From JAZFSZ01 sp036446455 (lineage in GTDB: Bacteria > Pseudomonadota > Gammaproteobacteria > Acidiferrobacterales > JAJDNE01), in NCBI GenBank assembly GCA_036446455.1, contig JAZFSZ010000087.1, positions 1 to 10,341 of the forward strand: a stretch of DNA of 10,341 nucleotides. The letters are read 5' to 3'. The notes beneath the pieces are model-generated. The model had not been told where the DNA came from and did no database searches. It saw only the letters and a list, made by a program, of their open reading frames with translations. A program made the position numbers and the translations under genes. Positions 1-6,438 of the stretch are shown piece by piece. Each line of letters starts with the position of its first letter. Within the stretch, counting starts at the first letter, position 1.

Positions 1-368
1 AGATTGCCCTCCTCGATGAGATCCAGCAGCGCCAGCCCGCGGTTCATATAACGGCGCGCGATTTTAACAACCAGACGCAAGTTGCTTTCTATCATGCGTT
101 TGCGGCCGGCATCGTCACCCTTCTGTGCCAGGCGGGCGTAAAGCACTTCCTCCTCGGCAGTCAACAAGGGAGAAAAGCCAATTTCCTTGAGGTAAAGACG
201 GGTGGCATCGGCGTGCGATTCCGAATTACTTTTTCGTGCGACTTTTGCGGCAGGGGCGCTGGTCTTCGTGTCCACTTTAGCCATTGCGATTTCGGTTGTC
301 ACCTGCCCACTTTTATTTTCGGCAGATTTGTCAGCTTCGGCGTTCCTTGTTGATCGGCGTGGGCTCAT
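1..368 (-). CDS. rpoS: RNA polymerase sigma factor RpoS, N-terminal part (cut by window edge)
   Basis: The reverse complement from the ATG at 368 gives about 122 residues and runs off the window. A variable, polar N-terminus of about 55 residues (MSPRRSTRNAEADKS...) is followed by ATRLYLKEIGFSPLLTAEEE, the sigma region 1.2 signature of RpoS, and then by MIESNLRLVVKIARRYMNRG and LALLDLIEEGN, the start of region 2. RpoS is the alternative sigma factor for stationary phase and general stress. The start lies 4 bases after the nlpD stop; the Shine-Dalgarno before it is poor. In enterobacteria and pseudomonads the main rpoS promoter sits inside nlpD, so transcription may start there; I could not place such a site with confidence. 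The N-terminal tail is shorter than in E. coli. Identity is close to certain; the start codon is less so. Confidence 0.95.
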   Translation of the reverse strand, partial: MSPRRSTRNAEADKSAENKSGQVTTEIAMAKVDTKTSAPAAKVARKSNSESHADATRLYLKEIGFSPLLTAEEEVLYARLAQKGDDAGRKRMIESNLRLVVKIARRYMNRGLALLDLIEEGN

Positions 369-372
369 GTTT

Positions 373-1311
373 TCAGGGCTTTGCTGGAAGATAGCGTGAT
401 GGATTCACCGGATTGCCACGCAATCGAATCTCGAAATGCAGTTTAACACGATCGGTTCCTGTGCTGCCCATGGTAGCGATCTGCTGGCCACGTTTTACCA
501 AACTGCCTTCCTTCACCAAGATGCTTGCACTGTGCGCATAAGCGCTTAAATAGTCAGAATTATGCTTAATGATAATAAGCTTACCATAGCCGCGAAGTCC
601 ACTACCCTGATAAACCACCCGTCCACCGGCGGCGGCACGGATCGCACTACCGGATCGCCCGCCAATATCCAGTCCCTTGTTGGCACCATTTGGCGTGTAA
701 TGGCGCAGAATCCTGCCTTTTGCCGGCCACACCCAGCGGCCCACGGATTTGGGCCTGGTTGCCGGCGAGGCGGCACGGGCCCGGCGTCGTGCAGTATTCC
801 CGGATTTTAATCTTTTTGTGCTCCGACGCACCGTGCGGGTGGTGTATCTGGAGACTCGCAGGCGTTGGCCCACGCGGATGGTGTAGGGTTTTCGCAGCCG
901 GTTCCAGCGGATAATGTCTTTCCGATTGTTACCAGTCTTGCGTGCGATGCTATATACCGTATCGCCTTTTTTGACTCGATATGTTTTCGTCGAAGATCGG
1001 CGAATGCGTTTGGTTTTTACCTGTCTTTTTGTAACGTTTCTGCGCTTCGCAGCAGTAACACGCAGGCGTTGGCCCGGCTTAATGACATACGGAGAATAGA
1101 TACCGTTCCACCTTGCCAGGGTGCGAAAATCCACACCAATGTCCCAGGCAATGCTGAATAAAGTATCGCCCCGGATCACGGTCCGATATTTGGCTGATGG
1201 CGCACCGGCAGCCTTGTGATCCACCTCGGGCGACAGGATGCCACCGCCACTGCAGCCTGCCAGGGCGACAATCAAGGACAGCACAGCTAAAAAATAACGG
1301 GTTCGCGGCAT
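373..1311 (-). CDS. nlpD: NlpD family lipoprotein: LysM x2 plus degenerate M23 (LytM) domain
   Basis: A 312-residue outer-membrane lipoprotein. It starts with a signal peptide ending in the lipobox LAGC (Cys20). Two LysM peptidoglycan-binding repeats follow, at about 42-85 (YRTVIRGDTLFSIA...) and 110-153 (YRVKKGDTVYSIA...), then a strongly basic Arg/Lys linker (154-190) and an M23/LytM domain (about 193-308). Active LytM enzymes need H-x3-D and H-x-H zinc ligands. Here the first His is Asn211 (NKGLD) and the H-x-H position reads K-L-H (Lys290-His292), so zinc binding should be lost. The same decay is known in E. coli NlpD, which activates the amidase AmiC at the division septum, and that role is inferred here. 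Two LysM repeats and 312 residues compare with one LysM and about 379 residues in E. coli. It starts 4 bases after the pcm stop and precedes rpoS. Confidence 0.95.
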   Translation of the reverse strand: MPRTRYFLAVLSLIVALAGCSGGGILSPEVDHKAAGAPSAKYRTVIRGDTLFSIAWDIGVDFRTLARWNGIYSPYVIKPGQRLRVTAAKRRNVTKRQVKTKRIRRSSTKTYRVKKGDTVYSIARKTGNNRKDIIRWNRLRKPYTIRVGQRLRVSRYTTRTVRRSTKRLKSGNTARRRARAASPATRPKSVGRWVWPAKGRILRHYTPNGANKGLDIGGRSGSAIRAAAGGRVVYQGSGLRGYGKLIIIKHNSDYLSAYAHSASILVKEGSLVKRGQQIATMGSTGTDRVKLHFEIRLRGNPVNPSRYLPAKP

Positions 1312-1315
1312 TCAG

Positions 1316-1960
1316 TCAGCGGGTGGCTATACCTTCCCCCGATACTAACGGCACGAAATTGACCAGCTCAAGCAATTGATCGTCAAAGCCTTTCTCGGTG
1401 CGGGTAATCAGACGTAATTCCTGTCCGTGGCGCGCGCCGAGGGGGATGACAAGTCGACCCCCTTCGACAAGCTGATTCTTCAAGGCGTCCGGTAGCTCCA
1501 GCGCTGCGGCTGTGGTGATAATGGCATCAAAGGGTGCATGTTCCAGCCAGCCGAGGCTACCGTCTGAAAATCGGTAATGAATATTGCGGTGATGCAGCCC
1601 GACCAGGCGCCGCCGCGCCGCTTTCATCAATGGCTCAATGCGCTCTACGGTATAAACCTCGTCAACGAGGCTTGCCAGTATCGCGGTCTGGTAACCACAA
1701 CCGGTACCGACCTCCAACACGCGGTGGGGAACCGATTCGCCCAACAAGGCACTCGTCATCAGGGCAACGATATAAGGCTGGGAGATGGTCTGACCGAAGC
1801 CAATGGGCAAGGCATCGTCTTCATAGGCACGGCTGGCCAGCGCCTCATCCACAAACAGGTGGCGAGGTACTTGTGACATGACGTTGAGCACGCGATCGTC
1901 GTCAATGCCCTTTTCGCGCAGTCTGGCAATCAGTCGATCGCGGGTGCGCTGGGAGGTCAT
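1316..1960 (-). CDS. pcm: Protein-L-isoaspartate O-methyltransferase
   Basis: A cytoplasmic repair enzyme of 214 residues that transfers methyl from S-adenosylmethionine to isoaspartyl residues in aged proteins. Visible family features are the PRHLFVDEA stretch, ALPIGFGQTISQPYIVA (the signature segment before the methyltransferase core), the AdoMet-binding loop VLEVGTGCGYQTAILA, the PFDAIITTAAA strand and GGRLVIPLG, ending in VNFVPLVSGEG. I chose the ATG at 1960 (MTSQRTRDRL): it has AAAGG 7 bases upstream, and pseudomonad Pcm proteins begin with the same MTSQRTR. An in-frame ATG at 1987 overlaps the surE stop by 4 bases and would add nine residues (MNPGKKGIG), so it remains possible and would suit translational coupling with surE. 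It sits between surE and nlpD, the standard gammaproteobacterial order. Confidence 0.96.
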   Translation of the reverse strand: MTSQRTRDRLIARLREKGIDDDRVLNVMSQVPRHLFVDEALASRAYEDDALPIGFGQTISQPYIVALMTSALLGESVPHRVLEVGTGCGYQTAILASLVDEVYTVERIEPLMKAARRRLVGLHHRNIHYRFSDGSLGWLEHAPFDAIITTAAALELPDALKNQLVEGGRLVIPLGARHGQELRLITRTEKGFDDQLLELVNFVPLVSGEGIATR

Positions 1961-1983
1961 GCCGATACCTTTCTTGCCAGGAT

Positions 1984-2739
1984 TCATTTGCGATACTTCG
2001 ACTGCAGCCAGGTCGCGACCTGTTCCATGGCGGTATAGCGCGTCAGGTCTACATGCAGCGGGGTTACCGACACTTTATTGTTACGAATGGCATGAAAATC
2101 TGTGCCGGGTCCGGCATCGGCCGCGCCACCTGGCTGGCCCACCCAATAGATGGGATTGCCATGTGGATCCGTGTCTTTTATCACCGGCTCGGATTTGTGA
2201 CGGTGCCCCAGACGCGTTGCCTCGATACCGTTAAGCTCGGAATGCGGTACGTCCGGCACATTAATATTGAGTATGGTGTCGGCAGGCAGTGGCTCACTGG
2301 ACAAATCATCAAGCAATTCCAGCACCACTGCGGCAGCGGTATCGTAATGCTTGCATTCTGATCCGGCCAACGACAGTGCCATGGCCGGGAGACCGAGAAA
2401 GCGCCCTTCCATGGCGGCGGCAACGGTACCGGAATAGATCACGTCATCACCAAGATTGGCGCCACGATTGATACCGGAGATAACGAGATCCGGTTCATGC
2501 TCGAGCAGTCCGGTAATGGCCAGATGGACGCAGTCTGTTGGCGTGCCATCGACATAATAAAATCCGTTTTCGCCCTCGTGCATACGCAAGGGATAACCAA
2601 GTGTCAGCGAATTACTGGCGCCACTTCGGTCCCGATCCGGGGCAACGACATCAATGGTGGCGACGGTAGAAACTGCCTGAGCCAGACACGCCAACCCGGG
2701 TGCCTGATAACCATCGTCATTACTCAATAGAATTCGCAT
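1984..2739 (-). CDS. surE: 5'/3'-nucleotidase SurE
   Basis: A 251-residue cytoplasmic, metal-dependent nucleoside 5'/3'-monophosphate phosphatase linked to stationary-phase survival. The start MRILLSNDDGYQAPGL contains the Asp8-Asp9 metal pair, Ser39 lies in APDRDRSGASNSLT, and Asn91 lies in SGINRGANLGDDVIYSGT; these are the four expected metal ligands at the expected positions. GTPTDCVHLA (residues 65-74) and a C-terminal FHAIRNNKVSVTPL are also typical. I chose the ATG at 2739 because family members start at MRILLSNDDG; an upstream GTG at 2751 would add four residues with no support. No good Shine-Dalgarno is visible. It probably opens the surE-pcm-nlpD-rpoS transcription unit, although read-through from napF, 110 bases upstream, is possible. 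Confidence 0.96.
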   Translation of the reverse strand: MRILLSNDDGYQAPGLACLAQAVSTVATIDVVAPDRDRSGASNSLTLGYPLRMHEGENGFYYVDGTPTDCVHLAITGLLEHEPDLVISGINRGANLGDDVIYSGTVAAAMEGRFLGLPAMALSLAGSECKHYDTAAAVVLELLDDLSSEPLPADTILNINVPDVPHSELNGIEATRLGHRHKSEPVIKDTDPHGNPIYWVGQPGGAADAGPGTDFHAIRNNKVSVTPLHVDLTRYTAMEQVATWLQSKYRK

Positions 2740-2786
2740 AACGCGAAGCACGATACAAGAAAACGAGCGCGAGAGCGAAAGACAAA

Positions 2787-2815
2787 TATAGATATTCTTT
2801 TAATATATTAATCAA
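2787..2815 (-). promoter_or_regulatory. Weak candidate promoter for surE in an AT-rich gap
   Basis: The 110-base gap between napF and surE is very AT-rich from about 2785 to 2850. On the minus strand TTGATT (2815-2810) lies 17 bases before TCTATA (2792-2787), or 19 bases before TATATT (2790-2785), which is a better -10 but at long spacing. Any AT-rich stretch gives such matches, so this is only a candidate. No intrinsic terminator for the upstream cluster is visible here. A doubled GTTATCA (2819-2832) flanked by TTAGT/ACTAA is present, of unknown meaning. Confidence 0.25.
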
Positions 2816-2849
2816 TTAGTTATCAGTTATCACTAAATAATTACATTAA

Positions 2850-3425
2850 TTATGAATCGGCTTTTGTTGCAACTTTTATCGCCGATGGCGATAAAACACA
2901 GGCGTGTCGACATAGTCCGCAACCGGTGCACAGCTCCTGATTGATTGATGGTTTTTCGTTTTGCCACGTAAGCACGTCGTCAACCGGACAACTGCCAGCA
3001 CAGGCGCCACACTCGGGACCGCTATAAGGCAGACACGCAGTTACATCGATTGTGCATCTGGCGAGCATGGGCAGAAGGCGCGCACCTTCTTCCAGTTCTT
3101 CCGGACTGCAGAGTGCCTTTGGTTCGCATGCCTGGACACAGGGCCAATCCTGACACAGGTGACAGGCCTTGTGGGTCAGATCAAGAGCCGGGGTGCCGAC
3201 AACGTCCACTCCCAGCTTCGCCTCCAGCGAGAAAATCACGTCATACGGACACGCCGTTGTACAGGCACCACAGCGCGTGCACGTCAGTAAAAACTCGAGC
3301 TCATCCAGTGCGAACGGCGGTCTTATCCATCGCCTGGCACGCGCCCTTGCCCGGGCATCAAGCGCCTCTACCGCTTGCCGCGTTGTTTTTTGAGCTGCAT
3401 GTTTCAGGAAGCCTCTTCTGTCCAT
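2850..3425 (-). CDS. napF: NapF-like ferredoxin-type protein, four [4Fe-4S] cysteine sets
   Basis: A 191-residue iron-sulfur protein. From the ATG it begins MDRRGFLKHAAQ, then a charged segment and RWIRPPFA, matching the SRRG...IRPP N-terminus of E. coli NapF. Four cysteine groups follow: CTRCGACTTACP (49-60), CHLCQDWPCVQAC (88-100), Cys131 with CGACAGSCP (139-147), and CTGCGLCRHAC (166-176). NapF is a cytoplasmic protein that interacts with NapA and is thought to act in its maturation or redox loading. The RR motif looks Tat-like, but no hydrophobic stretch follows, so I infer a cytoplasmic place. I chose the ATG at 3425 because AGCAGGG lies 5 bases upstream; a TTG at 3440, abutting the napC stop, would add MSRVP. 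It is the last gene of the respiratory cluster. Confidence 0.85.
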   Translation of the reverse strand: MDRRGFLKHAAQKTTRQAVEALDARARARARRWIRPPFALDELEFLLTCTRCGACTTACPYDVIFSLEAKLGVDVVGTPALDLTHKACHLCQDWPCVQACEPKALCSPEELEEGARLLPMLARCTIDVTACLPYSGPECGACAGSCPVDDVLTWQNEKPSINQELCTGCGLCRHACVLSPSAIKVATKADS

Positions 3426-3440
3426 AGGTACCCTGCTCAA

Positions 3441-4112
3441 TCACCAGTCTGGTGGTAACGCCATGTCCTTGTGGCAATCGCTGCAGGGACGTTTGTCTTT
3501 ATGGAACTTTGCATGCAGCTTTCCGCTTTTATCGAAATCTTTTGGTATCTTGTGTGCAATGCCTATATGACAGTCAATGCAAGTAATATTTTCCTTGCGT
3601 GCACGCTTATGTGTTACCCGAGCGCGTTTGTGCTGTTTGCGTAAACTCATCACTTCAATGTTGTGACAGTTGCGACACTCGCGCGAATCGGTTTCGCGCA
3701 TCCCTTTCCAGACGTATTGTGCCAGCGACAGTCGTTTTGCCGTAAATTTTTCCCTGGTATTGATCGATCCGGCGAAATGATGAAACAACTCGTTGGTCGC
3801 GCGAATCTTTCGCAGCACCATGTGGCCCCACTCTTTCGGGACATGACAATCCGGGCACGTCGCGCGCACCCCGGTACGATTCTGGTAATGCACTGTCTTG
3901 CGGTATTCCTTATATACGTTCTCACGCATCTCATGGCAGGAAATGCAGAAGCTCTGGGTATTCGTTACCTCCAGTGCGGTATTGAACCCTCCCCAGAATA
4001 TAATGCCGGCTGCAAACAGCACGGAACCCAACAGTATCGGCCTGCGGCTAATGAATTCCGCAACCCACTGTCGAAGTCGACCAAACAGGTTTTTCCTGGC
4101 TTCTTTCTTCAA
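3441..4112 (-). CDS. napC: NapC/NirT-family membrane-anchored cytochrome c with five haem sites
   Basis: A 223-residue quinol dehydrogenase of the NapC/NirT family: an N-terminal membrane anchor (about 24-44, RPILLGSVLFAAGIIFWGG) and a periplasmic multihaem domain that passes electrons from quinol to a terminal reductase. CxxCH sites are at 56-60 (CISCH, followed by EM as in E. coli NapC), 86-90 (CPDCH), 146-150 (CRNCH) and 178-182 (CIDCH), which are the usual four. A fifth, CSDCH at 210-214, lies in a short C-terminal extension (about 190-223) that E. coli NapC lacks. The start is a TTG; the frame upstream closes at a TGA within five codons with no ATG or GTG, so TTG is likely although its Shine-Dalgarno is weak. 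It begins 20 bases after the gene for the unknown membrane protein. Confidence 0.93.
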   Translation of the reverse strand: MKKEARKNLFGRLRQWVAEFISRRPILLGSVLFAAGIIFWGGFNTALEVTNTQSFCISCHEMRENVYKEYRKTVHYQNRTGVRATCPDCHVPKEWGHMVLRKIRATNELFHHFAGSINTREKFTAKRLSLAQYVWKGMRETDSRECRNCHNIEVMSLRKQHKRARVTHKRARKENITCIDCHIGIAHKIPKDFDKSGKLHAKFHKDKRPCSDCHKDMALPPDW

Positions 4113-4132
4113 AATCGCATTACATCATATTA

Positions 4133-4735
4133 TCAATCGCCGTCAGGCCTTGGCCCACGTGAGGCCACCTGACGCGCCGTCTTCATTCGTAGACGCCGTC
4201 TGCGTTGCGCGATATTGACACCAATCAGTACACCTGCGATCAAAATCACCGCCAGCCCAATTGGTCCAATGGGAAGCGGTTCACCAATGCGCAAGGGAAA
4301 ATCAATGATGTACGGCACTCCTTCTGACTCAAACTCGGCAGTGACTATGTAATTGCCGTCATTTTGGAAAATAAACCCTTGTCGATACACGTTGTCGTCG
4401 ATCAACTGTGTTCCCAATACCTCTTCGTTGCGCCAGAACCATCTGTCGTTTCTGATCTTGAATGTCACCTCACCATTAAAGGTTGTGCCTTTATCAATAT
4501 GCGACACATAGAGATTTACCCTGCCGGCCTCATTGGCCCGGGGAAACGCCGGAAAAACCATGTAGGTGATAAAGTAGTTACCCATCTGGGTCTCTACCTG
4601 CATACTCGGGGGTGTATTCGAATCTGCGCTGAGACTATACGACGGCCGACCCAATACGTGGTGCGCGAATGCAATTTGTGTTGTCAGTACGCAGGCACAA
4701 ACAAGAATTACCAATCGTTGGATAAATGGAATCAT
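4133..4735 (-). CDS. Unknown exported, C-terminally anchored protein in the nap-like cluster
   Basis: I do not recognise the family with certainty. The 200-residue product has a signal peptide (1-24) ending IAFA, so cleavage would leave a mature protein starting His25-His26 (HHVLGRPSYS). A periplasmic domain of about 125 residues follows, rich in alternating hydrophobic residues and consistent with a beta-sandwich (VETQMGNYFITYMVFPAFPR, NLYVSHIDKGTTFNGEVTFK, GNYIVTAEFE). Then come one membrane segment (about 156-176) and a basic tail (RRRRLRMK) that fixes the C-terminus in the cytoplasm. There are no Cys residues in the mature part and no haem site. An N-terminal His plus His79 could bind copper, but this is inference. 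The ATG at 4735 has CAGGTG upstream; a GTG at 4744 would add MLR. Its place between napH and napC suggests a role in electron transfer or assembly at this complex. Confidence 0.85.
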   Translation of the reverse strand: MIPFIQRLVILVCACVLTTQIAFAHHVLGRPSYSLSADSNTPPSMQVETQMGNYFITYMVFPAFPRANEAGRVNLYVSHIDKGTTFNGEVTFKIRNDRWFWRNEEVLGTQLIDDNVYRQGFIFQNDGNYIVTAEFESEGVPYIIDFPLRIGEPLPIGPIGLAVILIAGVLIGVNIAQRRRRLRMKTARQVASRGPRPDGD

Positions 4736-4780
4736 ACGCAACACCTGTTCGATTTTACATTATGTCGAGTTCTGATTAAG

Positions 4781-5791
4781 TCACGCCGCCTCACAACTTT
4801 CTCCCTGCTGTTGCTGGCGACGCCAGGCATGGCCGAGATGGCCGGGTCCGGCATAGGGGCTATCGTAACGGGACAATTTGAACTTGAGCGCATCTGTCGG
4901 ACACACAGCAATACAGGCCGAACAGTTATTACACTCCTGGCCAAAGTCATCTTGCATGGGGCCGAGACCGAACTCGCAAACTGCATCGCACCTCTGACAG
5001 TCATTACAATGCGCCACATTTCTTTGAATACGTACTACCCGATAGCGTCCCAGCAGGGAAAACAAGGCGCCACCCGGACAAAGGTAGCGACAAAAACCAC
5101 GACGGGCCACCATCAGATCAAATAACAGGGTCAACAAAAAGAACACCGCGCCGGTACCGAAACCAACCTGGGCAATAGCATAGTAAATTTCACGACCGAC
5201 AATGGCGGGTGGATAAATGCCGGCAAATAAGACGCTGCCACTGATCGAACACAGTAATACACCAACACCCAGGACAACGTATTTAAGCCGGCGATCAAAC
5301 CTTTTTTCTCCCAGGGGTACGCCCATCTTGCGCAGCCAGTTGGATAAAGTCTCGTTTAATTCATATATAAAACTTGCCGGGCATATCCAGCCACAATAAA
5401 AACGACCCAGAAATACGGTGGCTACAATCGGGATCAATGCCGTCACAAAAAACGCCCAGTGAAAACCCAGACTCGCGGCCATTTGCCCAACAACTGCCAA
5501 CGGGTCAGATAATGGCAGACCAAACAAACGGCCCGACCAGGTGGTGCCTTTGAGCCCATCGAGATCATGCTCGGGATCGTCAACAAACGGCCCCGTTAAG
5601 GTTTCCATTACGTTGTAGATCAATTTTTCTTCCGGTAACAACAGGTCGTAGGCATGGGCAGCCACGTAGGTCTGGTAGAGATGAAGAAACGGCACCAGAA
5701 CCAGCATCAGGAACACCAGGCTGAGGGTCATCCATCGCAACTTGTTTAAATGGCGACCGAGGTAGCCTGGATTGTATTCACTGGTACTCAA
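4781..5791 (-). CDS. napH: NapH-like polytopic quinol dehydrogenase subunit
   Basis: A 336-residue membrane protein that, with NapG, is thought to oxidise quinol and send electrons toward the periplasmic reductase. Membrane segments are visible near 21-39, 112-130, 172-191 and 206-226. The family CxxxCP motifs are YCGWICP (Cys133, Cys137) and CRYLCP (Cys234, Cys238). Two [4Fe-4S] sets lie in the cytoplasmic C-terminus: CNDCQRCDAVC (262-272) and CNNCSACIAVCP (287-298). PLSDPL before the second membrane segment matches PLTDPL of E. coli NapH. It is longer than E. coli NapH (287), mostly through a periplasmic loop at about 45-95 (LLLPEEKLIYNV...). The start is TTG, 6 bases after the napG stop, with an in-frame stop (that of napG's last codon region) just upstream, so translation probably depends on napG. 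Confidence 0.92.
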   Translation of the reverse strand: MSTSEYNPGYLGRHLNKLRWMTLSLVFLMLVLVPFLHLYQTYVAAHAYDLLLPEEKLIYNVMETLTGPFVDDPEHDLDGLKGTTWSGRLFGLPLSDPLAVVGQMAASLGFHWAFFVTALIPIVATVFLGRFYCGWICPASFIYELNETLSNWLRKMGVPLGEKRFDRRLKYVVLGVGVLLCSISGSVLFAGIYPPAIVGREIYYAIAQVGFGTGAVFFLLTLLFDLMVARRGFCRYLCPGGALFSLLGRYRVVRIQRNVAHCNDCQRCDAVCEFGLGPMQDDFGQECNNCSACIAVCPTDALKFKLSRYDSPYAGPGHLGHAWRRQQQQGESCEAA

Positions 5792-5797
5792 TTTGGG

Positions 5798-6370
5798 TTA
5801 TCCATTTCGGTTGGGAATAATGCGTATGGCCTGAGGGATCTGGATACAGGATCGCTCGCACAGCCCGCAACCGACACACGCCTCAAGCACATGGGGCTGT
5901 TCCAGCAGGCCGACCCGAATCGCAATATCCGGTAGCGGACAGGCCCGATAGCACACGCCACAGGTTTTTCCCTGATAGGAAAGACAAAGCGAAGTATCCA
6001 CGCGCGCCTTGCCCATATGCACATTGGCAATAATATTTTCCGCGTCCCGTATGATCGAAGTCAGCGCACCCGTCGGGCAGGCATCGCCACACTTCATGCA
6101 CAATATGCAGGCCTGTTCGCGCGGAGTGATATATGGCGTACCAATGGAAGAAATGCCATTTTGCAGATCAAAAAACTTGATACAACGATTGGGGCAAACT
6201 TCACCGCAAAGACCGCAACGTATGCATTGCGACAGGAATTTGTTTTCCGCCTGCGCGCCCGGCGGGCGCAAATAACGAGCACCGCTTTTACGCACAAGCG
6301 CGCTGGCCGCGGGCGCTTGTGCGGCCATTCCCAGTGCGACTAACACTTTAATAAAACCACGACGTTCCAT
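5798..6370 (-). CDS. napG: NapG-like Tat-exported ferredoxin, four [4Fe-4S] clusters
   Basis: A 190-residue periplasmic iron-sulfur protein, the partner of NapH in quinol oxidation. The N-terminus ERRGFIKVLVALGMAAQAPAASA is a Tat signal (RRxFxK followed by a hydrophobic stretch and AxA), showing export in folded form. Cysteine sets are CIRCGLCGEVCP (49-60), CILCMKCGDACP (88-99), Cys129 with CGVCYRACP (137-145), and CVGCGLCERSC (165-175). It is shorter than E. coli NapG (231). The ATG at 6370 has AAGGA about 10 bases upstream. It lies 68 bases after the napA-like gene, the widest gap inside the cluster; I see no hairpin there. Confidence 0.92.
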   Translation of the reverse strand: MERRGFIKVLVALGMAAQAPAASALVRKSGARYLRPPGAQAENKFLSQCIRCGLCGEVCPNRCIKFFDLQNGISSIGTPYITPREQACILCMKCGDACPTGALTSIIRDAENIIANVHMGKARVDTSLCLSYQGKTCGVCYRACPLPDIAIRVGLLEQPHVLEACVGCGLCERSCIQIPQAIRIIPNRNG

Positions 6371-6438
6371 TATTACTGCATCCTTTGTGGATTATCGCTG
6401 TCACGCACCACCACGGGTTATGGATCAAAGCGAAACGT

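Noticed and set aside
2816..2836. TTAGT...ACTAA inverted repeat with doubled GTTATCA as a terminator
   Set aside because: The stem is only five AT-rich pairs with no U-run beyond; it is within what an AT-rich gap gives by chance.
3381..3425. NapF Tat signal (DRRGFLK)
   Set aside because: The twin-Arg motif is not followed by a hydrophobic segment; E. coli NapF has a similar SRRG start and is cytoplasmic.
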